A stretch of 64,000 nt of DNA from Symsagittifera roscoffensis (Eukaryota; Xenacoelomorpha; Acoela; Convolutidae). Of this stretch, positions 55,101-64,000 are shown one piece after another. The notes beneath the pieces were generated by a model. It ran no database searches. It was given only the letters and a program-made list of their open reading frames with translations, and had not been told where the DNA came from. The stretch spans positions 15,243,802 through 15,307,801 of the forward strand of contig NC_087064.1 of assembly GCF_963678635.1 (NCBI RefSeq), read 5' to 3'. Position numbers and translations under genes: made by a program. Each line of letters starts with the position of its first letter. Positions within the stretch are counted from its first letter, which is position 1.

Positions 55101-55795
55101 CAGACATTTTCTACAGATATCACATTTTCATTGGTCTCAAGACTAATGCTCCCCAAGATTTTTTTTACTTCTAGTGAGTTGGTTTTGACGTCTGTGCCCT
55201 CAATTTTCTCAAAACATTTTGCAAGAACCTTGTTCACGTTATAGTAGTTATAGTAGGAGCTACCAGGCAATGAGAGGACCGGTCTTAATGAGGAATTCTT
55301 TTATGCACTTTCGCCAACCCATAAAGGCTGGTGGGCTGCCCCCCAGTAGACCTCATCCTTGTGTAGAGATTCTTACTTATTCCGCCCTTTTTCATCAGAG
55401 CCAACAATTTCTTTTTGATATGTTTTCTATCTTCATAACGATCAACTCACTTGTTCCTTTGCTTTCGCTGAGCTGTTTTGAATCTAATAAGTCCAATTGC
55501 TTGTTCTCGTAGATATTCTTCCTCATTACACAAAAACAAACAACCTTGTCATACGTTACCGCAACCAATCCATTATTCTTCAATTTTTTTAAGCCCTTCC
55601 CAACACCCATGTCAGATGGTGTTCATTTCACGCTTTTAACATAAGCTTTTTCGACTGCTTCCATCACACAAAGGGCCTCTCTTGGGACTTTTTGATTTTT
55701 GAGATCCAAAAGAAATATGTCAAAATTGTCGAGAAAGTGTATCCCAATAATTTCATGCCTGACAGGATGTTTCAGCGCTAAAGCTAGCACTTATT
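55101..55795 (-). pseudogene. Penelope-like element, copy 3 (fragment, unit 2)
   Basis: Counterpart of 49640-50335. It has MPGSSYYNYYNVNKVLAKCF and the motif-A lead ISLETNENVISVE (55079-55270), then N-terminal sequence with AVTYDKVVCFCVMRKNIYEN (55395-55610). Motif A itself is cut by the duplication joint at its left end. Inactive. Confidence 0.8.
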
Positions 55796-55851
55796 AGTAT
55801 CTTAGTTCAGAGACTACAAAAAAAGTCAAAGTAAATTTATCCAAAACTTTC

Positions 55852-56229
55852 ATGAAGAAAGGGAACAATAAAGGAGTCAAATATGTACATTTAATGGAGT
55901 GGATTTCGTCTACTAATAAAAAAATGAGTTCAGATCTAATCAATGGAAAATTAACCATTGGGAGCTTGTATGCGCAAGTAAAAATGGCAAGTTCTGGTAG
56001 TGCGTTGTTTTTTGAGGACCCAACTGGAATGGCACAAGTGAGAAAGAGGGGGAACAGGCGTTTCAAACATGATTCGGTTACGTACAGAAACGATGTGAAA
56101 ACAACTGGAGGACTAGTATTTTCGTTAGCACAACTTTTCAACCCAAGTAGCACTTTGCTCTTGGCAATAAAAAGTAGTAATTACTTATCAGGGCAAATTG
56201 AATTTTCCGTTAAAAGAGGTCGTGAATAA
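55852..56229 (+). CDS. ORF A, unit 2: unrecognised small protein
   Basis: 125 residues if read from 55852 (MKKGNNKGVKYVHLMEW...) or 101 residues from the MSSDLINGKLTIGS methionine at 55924, which aligns with the unit-1 start and is my preferred start. About ten amino-acid changes separate it from unit 1, several of them charge changes (E/K twice). Both copies keep the frame open despite the surrounding decay. A role is unknown; location between two retroelement fragments suggests it came with one of them or was trapped. Confidence 0.45.
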   Translation: MKKGNNKGVKYVHLMEWISSTNKKMSSDLINGKLTIGSLYAQVKMASSGSALFFEDPTGMAQVRKRGNRRFKHDSVTYRNDVKTTGGLVFSLAQLFNPSSTLLLAIKSSNYLSGQIEFSVKRGRE

Positions 56230-56354
56230 AAGAAGCTTATTTCCGTATTTTTTACACCTGAGGGAACCACGTTTGATCTGTCAGCAAATTTTTGGGAATT
56301 AATCACTAAAATGTAAAGCAAATTGAACTAGATACATTTTTCACCTGAGAGTTT

Positions 56355-56798
56355 TTAACAACTGAAAACATACTCCCGAGGTATAGTAATATCCTCGTTT
56401 CCAAAGCCTAATTTTTTCACCTGCATTGTATCCCATAATCTCTCACTCTCTGATTCACTCAGTGGATAGAAAGTAGGGATAAGCTTGGAATATTCAAGCA
56501 GGTAGGTTGCATCATCCCACCAGCTGCTCTTCTTAAGTGCCTTCACTGAATATGACGCCAAATACATGCAAAACTTTAGCCTTACTTCTGAAGGCACTGG
56601 TTTAAACATTAGTTCCCCGCTTTTAAGCGTGTCTGAGTTCTCTTTTGTTTGAGTGCAATTGCTAATTAAGCTCAAGGATAATCTTTCGATCTTAAAAATG
56701 TTTCCAAAATTATATGCGAATAAAGTTTCGCCAGTTAATTTTCCTATGCATAAAAAAATGATGGTTGACTCACCAAAGAACGCTTTCATGTTTTCCAT
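56355..56798 (-). CDS. ORF B, unit 2: unrecognised 147-residue protein
   Basis: The intact form of ORF B: MENMKAFFGESTIIFLCIGK..., a central VRLKFCMYLASYSVKALKKS, WWDDATYLLEYSKL, and an end with LWDTMQVKKLGFGNEDITIP. Its start is 80 bases after the end-of-Pol spacer of gypsy copy C and reads in the same direction. A 23-codon stub of the same ORF follows gypsy fragment A at 37424-37520. Three of three gypsy copies in this orientation are thus followed by it, so it is likely part of the gypsy element's 3' region. No domain is recognised; it lacks env-like features. Confidence 0.55.
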   Translation of the reverse strand: MENMKAFFGESTIIFLCIGKLTGETLFAYNFGNIFKIERLSLSLISNCTQTKENSDTLKSGELMFKPVPSEVRLKFCMYLASYSVKALKKSSWWDDATYLLEYSKLIPTFYPLSESESERLWDTMQVKKLGFGNEDITIPREYVFSC

Positions 56799-56809
56799 GA
56801 TGAAGTTAT

Positions 56810-59800
56810 GTATTTTCTTATCATGAGTAAATTATCTAAGCAAAAACAATACTATTATCATCATTATCATCATCATGGTCTTTATAAAACAAGTAGTCCC
56901 CAATACCGTTTTTTACCTCCTGTTCTATTCTGTGATTCATTATCAACATCATTTACAGTACTAGCTGCTTGAGATGCTGATCCTGTTTTTACTTTTTCTC
57001 TTAATGGTATTTTGGAGGCTGTTCTGTTTCCTACGCTTTCCCTGGTTCGTCGGTGGGTATACTAGGTTGAGTCTCTGCAAATGCTGATGTGGCGATTGGT
57101 TCTATGATGTTCAATACTTCCGTTGGAGTACTGAACTGATCGGAGTTTATTCTGTCTGATGTAACTGCTTTTCTGTCAGGGGTAGACCGACTAGGAGATT
57201 CTACTTTTGAGTTGGCGTTAGGGACCTCCGCAACTTTAAAAATGTATTCTTATTCCTCTGTTTCTTTTGTTGCATTGTTTTTTGCGCTATTATTTTTTTC
57301 TCCCGCTTCCTGAGCGTTTATTTGTGTTTGTTCATGAAAAACGTTTAACTTATCATAATGAATTTTTTGCTGTTCCCTTGATTTTTGGTCTTCAATTAGA
57401 AAAATTAGATCAATTACAATCTCTTTGATTATGTGTGGTCCGTTATAAAAATGACTTAAACTTTAATGTTTCTCCCTTTCAAGGGTTGGGTTAAAAATAG
57501 TACTTTGAGGTTCACGTTATAATTAAATGTTGTTAATCAAGTCCATATTGTTTTCTGTCCTAGTAAATATTTTGCCGTTCTTGTTCGACGTTCATTGTAT
57601 CAAGCACCAGTTCGTGCTTGTTTGAAGTTCCTTCTTTAGATTTCTGACGTAGTCGCTTGGCGTTGCAAAAGTTTTACTTTATGGTGTTTCGTACCTGCCA
57701 TCTATTGGCAAGGAGCGAGGACGACCGAAAATCAAATGATATGGACTGTATTTTGTCACTGCATGAATTGAAGATACATAAGCCATCATAACTGTTTGAA
57801 GATATTTGGCCCAGTCATTGTGGTTTTTTCCGACTTATTTAGACAAGACTTTTTCGATTTTTCTGTTGGTTCTTTCAAACATTGCGTTTCCCCGAAGATG
57901 ATGTGATGTTTTGCTAGTTATATCGATTCCCAGTACGGAACACAAATCCCAGCTTGGCTTTCTTCTTTCTGGCTATGCATTTTTCACAGCTATTAACCCA
58001 ATCTTTAATATCCCGACTCATTCCAGGCAAGTAAAACTTTTCTTGAAGACGCTGAAAAGTCTTTTTGTATCCAAAAAGTCCACAAGATTCATGTAGCAAA
58101 ACAATCATTTCCTCCATGGACACTGGAGTCACAACAAATTGGACTACGATGTACTGTTTTTTGGTTAATTTTTTTCTTTTTAGTAAGTCGTTTTCAATTG
58201 GCAAATTCTCGAATTTTTTCCAAAACTTCTATAAAGTCTTTAAGGAGCCATTCATTTGCGTTTTCTATGCTCTCACCTTGTTTTGCACCCAGCTCTTGCC
58301 GTCTTTATTTCATTAGAATTCGGTTGAACCTCTATTAATTCTAAATTGGGAGTTTTGAGGGCTTCTTCCCAGATATTGTTCGAAATATCTGTTGATTTTC
58401 ATATTTGATTAACCATCTCCTCAGTGGTAGTTGGAACCCTTGACAAGCAGTCTGCATGTGGAATTTTCTTTCCCGCTTCGTGCTTGATTTCAAATTGGAA
58501 CTGCCCTAGTTTTTCCAAGCATCTCGCTACATATTGTCTGGCTCCTTGAAGCTATAAAGCCACGTTAAGTCTCTGTGATCCATAAACATTAGGAATTTTT
58601 GTCCCAAAAGACAGTTCCAGAAGTAATGCGTGAAACAAACGATTGCTTAAAGTTCCCTTTTGATTGCGGAAAAAGTCGTTGTCTTTTATTCAGCGTTTTG
58701 CTGGCGTAGGCAATAACTCGATCTATGTCTTGCTGTTTTTGTGTCAATATGGCCCCTATCACAGTTACTGAAGCATCAGTTGCTAGGGTATACATATCGT
58801 CATTTTTTGGGTATCCCAGTGTTGGTGCTTGCTGCAGTTTTTCTTTCTGTTCCTTTGTTTTTTTTTGCAAGCTTCATTAAGAAATATTTTTTCACTCCTA
58901 CTAAGATATTTGCAAAGTGGTTTCGCTGTTTTTCCAAACCACTCAATAAACTTGCGTTAGAACCCAATGGGTCCTAATATCGCCAGCAATTGTTTGATAT
59001 TTTGAGAATCTTTCAGGTGTTTCACTGCGTTCTTTTATTTTTAACCCTGCTTCTTTCAGTCGACACAGAAAAATTCCAACATCTCTAGATGTTCTTCAAA
59101 TGTTATACCAAAGATTATATCGTGGTCGAGGTACACCAAAATAATTTCTTAGGAAAACCCACTCAGAATTAACCCCATCAAGTTTTGAAACGCTCCTGGC
59201 GCTGAAGCGAGACCAATCAGTGGTCTTTTCCATTTAATGAGACCCATCGTCGTTATGAAGGCCGTAAAATTTTTTCGAGTTTTCATCTAGCGCCATTTGA
59301 AAATAACCAGAATTTAAATCAGTTTTGGAAAAGAACAACGTATCAACCAATGAGTCGATGACATCACTTTTCCTTGGTGGGGGCCAGCTTGTCTTTTCGA
59401 TCTGATTGTTCAATACTCTGTAATCAACTACTAATCTGTGGGATCCGTCTTTTTTTAACAAGTATGGATGGGGCTGCCTAATTCGAGTGAGTTGCTTCAA
59501 CTAGGTTGCTTTTTCCAAATTCTCCACGATAATTTTCATGGCTTTTCGTTTTTTAAAGTTCATACATCCGTATGCCCGCCGAAATGACCTTGACCGTCAG
59601 CATTTAACCTTTTTTATGTCTGATTTCATCCGGAAACTTTAAGTCCGTTGAGTTGCGTGAAAAGACTCGGTTATGTTCATCAAACATTATCTGTACATTT
59701 TTTTCTTTTTCTTCAGATGGCAATTGTGCATCATCCAGAGTAGCGTGTTTGCCAAAAGGCTCCTGATGCTGCGGTCGCTCCTTGCCAGTAAAGAGTCCGT

Positions 59801-60997
59801 TTACTTGAATCTGATTTCTCAAATTGGTATAACGAGCAATTTTGCTGTCATGGTTCATGTTCATTGCTTCCTTTCGCATGTTCACTTTCTTCACGCGACT
59901 TTCCTTTGGCATGCGCTAACCAGTGAATCAGCTACCAGTATTCAGGTTTTATCTTCGAAATCCTGTATGCCTTCAAGTAAACCTTCCGTGCTACTGAAGA
60001 CGGTACCGTTTTCATACTTAATGACGATTTCTACTAGTTTTTCATGTCTGCTGGAGATTCTTGCATTCCTCTCTGCTATTGCAATGGTTCGGACACTGGT
60101 CGTTGTTTGTGCTGATATTGGTAGCGCTGTCCGATGTTTCGTGCTGAATGGCAATTGTTCGCCAATATTTAAAATACATCTCGATCTAACATGAAGTCCA
60201 AACCAAGAAGGCAGGGGCAGCGGTTATCCACCGTTATTAGGTTTCGTTTGGGTTTTGATGTCGACACTACCAACTATTTTCAACGCCAAATTGTTAGCCG
60301 CCAACTTTTTTTGTTTATTTAATTCTTATGCTTCCCGGCTTTCCAAGCCCTTCACACGTGTCGGAACTTATGAGTCTATTGCTACTCCCACTGTCTAACA
60401 GTCCTGTTACCAATTTCCCGGTCAACAACAACTCGATATTGATACATTTTCTTTTGATAGTGGAGCACACCTTGATTACGTTGGTTTGTTCCGTCCAATT
60501 ATTCCCAGGGCAATTTCGTTTAATGTGGGTAGAACTTCCTCCAGTAAAACAATTACGGCAGATCATTGACCAATGGCCCTTTTTGCCCACAAAGTCGACA
60601 TTTGTCAATTGTTGTTTTCCCTTCTGGGATTGTCATTTCTTTCGCGCATATTTGATATTTGTTCCTGGAGTGGGAGTTCTTGCTCAATCCCTTGAACCTT
60701 GTTCCTTATATTGGTTTCCACCGTGTTGCGTTCCTCTCTACTGGCTGTTGTCTCTTCTACCGTAACTGCTCCGGGCATGATTTTGATTACCAACTGACAT
60801 CTGTTAGACTAGTCTGTTCACCTAGTCTATTAGGATTTCTCTTTGATCCCTTCGTATGGCTGCTATTCGTGGCGTTTGTTTTTCTTCCTCCATTCTAATT
60901 ACGGCTTCCAGGTGAAGTGCCCATTCTAAGTAATTCGCGATGTTCATGGCCTTGTCTCTAATTATCTTGTGGAGCTCAAGTCTAACTTGGCTCTTCG
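56810..60997 (-). pseudogene. Ty3/gypsy element, copy C
   Basis: Minus-strand order: gag end and knuckles with KGHWSMICRNC and FTGGSSTHIKRNCPG (one Cys lost), then protease with LLDSGSSNRL near 60360, which holds the D-S-G active site (60315-60608). Next are protease end/linker (59942-60154), Pol linker (59604-59912), RT (59234-59500) with motif C as YLDH near 59115, RNase H (58589-58870) and integrase zinc region with ESCGLFGYKKTFQRLQEKFY and NSCEKCIARKK (57914-58204). Compared with copy B, about 300 bases of integrase core are deleted at 57950. The Pol tail and spacer lead to ORF B. Copy C extends further into gag than copy B. Confidence 0.87.
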
Positions 60998-61097
60998 ACC
61001 GTAACTGCTCCGGGCATTATTTTCATTACCAATCGACATCTGTTAGAATAGTCTGTTCACCTAGTCTATTAGGATTTCTGTTTCATCCCTTCGTACG
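60998..61097 (-). repeat. Extra copy of a gypsy gag segment at the inversion joint
   Basis: Matches 60760-60866 in the same orientation (ACCGTAACTGCTCCGGGCAT, GACATCTGTTAGA, CACCTAGTCTATTAGGATTT), displaced by 238 bases. It sits between copy C and inverted copy D. Confidence 0.85.
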
Positions 61098-64000
61098 GCT
61101 GGAAAAAATCCACCTGGAAGCCGTAATTAGAAATAAAGAAGAAAAACAAACGCCACGAATAGCAGCCATACGGAGGGGTGAAGTATAAATCGTAAAAGAC
61201 TAGTCTAACAGATGTCGGTTGGTGATGAGAATAATGCCCGGAGCAGTAACGCTCGAAAAGACAACAGCCACTGGGGAGGAACGCGACACGATGGAAACCG
61301 ATATAGGGAACAAAGATCAAGAGACCGAGCAAGAACTCGCACACCAATACCAAATATGCGCGAAAGAAATGACAACCCCAGAAGAGAAAAGAACTATGAC
61401 AAATGCCGACTATGTGCGAAAAAGGGGCCATTGGGCAAAGATCTGCCAAAATTGTTTTACTTGTGGAAGTTCTACCCAGAGTAAACAAAATTGCCCTGGG
61501 AATCAATGGACGGAACAAACCAACGTAATCAGGGCTTGCTCAACTAACAAAACAAAAAGTTTCAATGTGGAGTTGTTATTGAACGGGAAATTGGTAACAA
61601 GACTGTTAGATAGTGGGAGGAGCATAAAGCTCAAAAAATTTGATACGTGTGAACGGCTTGGAAAGCCGGGAACAATAAATTTTTTTTAATGTTTGCGGCT
61701 AACAATTTGGCGTTGAAAATAGTTGGCAGTGTCGACATCAAAATCCAAACGAAACCAAAACCCCGAGGGTTCGCTCAAGAGTTTTTAATAACGGCGGATA
61801 ACCGCTTACCCTGCCTTCTTGAGTTGGACTTCATTGTAAATCAAGGTGTATTTTGAATAATGGCGAACAATTGATATTCAGCACGAAACATTGGACAGCG
61901 CTACCAATATCAGCACAAACAACGACCGGTGTCCGAACCTTTGCAATAGCAGAGAGGAATGCAAGAATCCCCAGCAGACATGAAAAACTAGTAGAAATTG
62001 TCATTAAGTATGAAAACGGTACCGTGTTCGGTAGCACGGAAGGTTTACTTGAAGGCGTATAAGAATTCCAAGAAAAAAACCTGACTTTTGGTAGCTGATT
62101 CACTGGTAAGCGTAAGCCAAGGAAAAAGTCGCAGGAAGATACTGAACATGCGAAAGGAAGCAATTAACATATACCATGATAGCAAATTTGCTCGTTATAC
62201 CATATTGAGAAATCATATTCAAGTGAACAGACTCTTTAGTAACAAGGAACTACCGCAGCATGAGGAGCATTTTGGCAAACACGCTACTCTGGACGGTGCA
62301 CAATTGTAATCTGAAGAAAAGGAAAAAAATGTACAGATAATGTTTGATAAACATAACCGAGTCTTTTCACGCAACTCAACGGACTTAAAGTTTCCGGATG
62401 AAATCAGACTTAAAAAAAGGTTAAACGCTGACGGTCAAGGTCATTTCGGCGGGCATACGGATGTATGAATTTTGAAAAACGAAAAGCCTTGAAAAATATC
62501 GTGGAGAATTTGGAAAAAGCAACCTAGTTGAAGCAACTCACTCGAATTAGGGAGCCCCATCCATACTTGTTAAAAAAAGACGGATCCCACAGATTAGTAG
62601 TTGATTACAGAGGATTGAGCAATCAGATCAAAAAGACAAGCTGGCTCCTACCAAGGATAAGTGATGTCATCGACTCATTGGATGATACTATGTTCTTTTC
62701 CAAAATTGATTTAACATCTGGCTGTTTTCAAATGGCGCTAGATGAAGACTCGAAAAATTTTACGGCCTTTTTAACACCGATGGGTCCCATTAAATGAAAA
62801 AGACTACCAATGGGTCTCGCTTCAGCGCCAGGAGCGTTTCAAAACTTAATGGAGTTTATACTAAAAGGGTTATCATAGGAAATTGCTTTGGTGTACGTCG
62901 ACGACATTATAATCTTTGGTAGAACATTTCAAGAACAACTAGAGAGGCTGGAACTTATTCTGTGTCGACTGAAAGAAGCAGGGTTAGGAACAAAAGGATT
63001 GAAATTCAGATTTTTTCCAATAAAACAATTTTCTTGGACATATTTTGTCGATCAACAGCGTAGAAGTTGGTCCGGAAAAGATAAACGCGGTGAAACCCAT
63101 GAAAGACCCTTAAAATATCAAACAATTGCGGGCGCTATTAGGACTCATTGGGTTCTAACGCAAGTTTATTGAGGGGCTTGGAAAAACAGCGGAACCACTT
63201 TGCAAACATCTTAGTAGGAGTGAAAAAATCTTTCTTAATGAAGCTTGCAAAAAAAACTTTGAAGGAACTGAAAGAAAATCTGCAGCAAGCACCAACACTG
63301 GGATATCCAAAAATGACGATATGTATACCCTAGCAATTGATGCTTCAATAACTGTGATAGGGGCCATATTGACACAAAAACAGCAAGACATAGAACAAGT
63401 TATTGCCTACGCCAGCAAAACGCTGAATAAAAGACAACGACTTTTTCCGCAATCAAAAGGGAACTATATGCAGTCGCTTATTTCACGCATTACTTCTGGA
63501 AATATGTGTTGGGACAAAATTTTTAAGTAGTTATAGATCACAGAGACTTAACGTGGCTTTATAGCTTCAAGAAGCCAGATGATATGATAGCGAGATGCTT
63601 GGAAAAACTAGGACAGTTCCAATTTGAAATCAAGCACGAAGCGGGAAAGAAAACTCCACATGCAGACTGCTTGTCAAGGGTTCCAACTACCACTGAGGAG
63701 AAGGTTAATTAAATAAGAAAATATACAGATATTTCGAACAATATCTGGGAACAAGCCCTAAAAACTCCCAATTTACAATTACAAAAGGTTCAACTGAATT
63801 CTAATGAAAAAAAGGACGGCAAGATTTGGGTGCAAATTAAGGAGAGGCCATAGCAAATGCAAATGATTGGCTCCTCAAAGACTCTAAAGAAGTTTTGGAA
63901 AAATTTAGAAAATTTGCTAATTGAAAACGACTTACAAAAAAGAAAAAAACTAACAAAAAAACAGTACATCTTAGTCCAAATTGGTGTGACTCGAGTGTCC
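61098..64000 (+). pseudogene. Ty3/gypsy element, copy D (plus strand, runs off the window)
   Basis: Head to head with copy C. Gag end and zinc knuckles (KRGHWAKICQNC, then FTCGSSTQSKQNCPG) and protease LLDSGRSIKL are at 61219-61689. Protease end is at 61853-62062 and Pol linker at 62088-62460. RT has YLLKKDGSHRLVVDYRGLSN and SKIDLTSGCFQMALDE (62528-62797), PMGLASAPGAFQNLM after a stop, and catalytic VYVDD at about 62891-62905. RNase H LAIDASITVIGAILTQKQ is at 63321-63530, then FEIKHEAGKKTPHADCLSRV near 63625 and the start of the integrase linker. Motif C is YVDD here, unlike YLDH in copies B and C, so D keeps the ancestral catalytic site. Stops and shifts make it inactive. Confidence 0.87.

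Larger units (their letters stand above)
49640..60290. repeat. Tandem duplication, ~5.47-kb period, two units
   Basis: Unit 1 (about 49640-55100) and unit 2 (about 55101-60290 and beyond) have the same order: PLE fragment, ORF A (+), ORF B (-), gypsy element (-). Matching points are 5470-5472 bases apart (ORF A ends 50759 and 56229; ORF B starts 51328 and 56798; the TCTACAGATATCA word at 49637 and 55109). At 55090-55105 the gypsy sequence CAACGCCA jumps straight into PLE sequence, marking the joint. Divergence of several per cent shows it is not an assembly artefact of identical reads. Confidence 0.88.

Noticed and set aside
55794-56153. Minus-strand 119-codon frame opposite ORF A
   Set aside because: Leu/Phe/Ser/Pro-biased composition typical of an antisense shadow; shorter in unit 1 (83 codons). 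Not fully excluded.
61069-61518. Minus-strand 149-codon frame across the gypsy inversion joint
   Set aside because: Antisense to gag knuckles and protease of copy D; spans a rearrangement joint.

Overview
The window is eukaryotic, almost certainly from an AT-rich, repeat-laden invertebrate animal genome. That inference rests on the mix of mobile elements: BEL/Pao and Ty3/gypsy LTR retrotransposons, Penelope-like elements with a GIY-YIG endonuclease, RTE-like and CR1/Jockey-like LINEs, and tRNA-derived SINEs. I cannot name the species. Only one convincing host gene is visible: an RRM + zinc-knuckle + RS-tail RNA-binding protein at 23.0-23.6 kb on the minus strand. Nearly everything else is mobile DNA in various stages of decay.

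Layout. 1-8.67 kb: a nearly complete BEL/Pao element with both LTRs, a tRNA-Lys(CTT)-type primer site, an unrecognised ORF ahead of gag, gag, a protease remnant, RT, RNase H and integrase, broken by frameshifts and single nonsense changes. 8.7-16.4 kb: a LINE scrap, then AT-rich gene-free DNA with decayed dispersed repeats, three tRNA-like SINE heads and the first block of a ~166-bp tandem repeat. 16.4-19.0 kb: an RTE-like LINE lying inside that repeat field, which resumes at 19.4-20.5 kb. 23.0-23.6 kb: the RNA-binding-protein gene. 24.9-27.8 kb (minus): a Penelope-like element (PLE) whose reverse transcriptase carries a PHD-type zinc finger between RT motif B and the catalytic YVDD. 28.0-37.3 kb (minus): pieces of a large LTR element. 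It consists of the end of an integrase and a C-terminal extension, a candidate LTR, then a ~6.6-kb decayed coding region with an SGNH/GDSL hydrolase fold. 37.4-39.5 kb (minus): gypsy fragment A. 39.5-48 kb: AT-rich DNA with direct duplications and a decayed LINE that has a Cys-rich ORF1 and an APE endonuclease. 48.4-61 kb: a tandem duplication with a ~5.47-kb period; each unit holds a PLE fragment, an unrecognised convergent pair of small ORFs and a gypsy element. 61.1-64 kb: a further gypsy copy in the opposite orientation, head to head with the previous one.

How the parts relate. The gypsy copies A-D are one family, and the three PLE pieces share the same domain plan, so they can be used to reconstruct which features are ancestral. 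The zinc finger inside the PLE polymerase is supported by two independent diverged copies and is the strongest candidate for something undescribed. The SGNH hydrolase in a giant LTR-element ORF, the conserved small ORF pair beside gypsy, and the nucleosome-length repeat array are the next most interesting signals.
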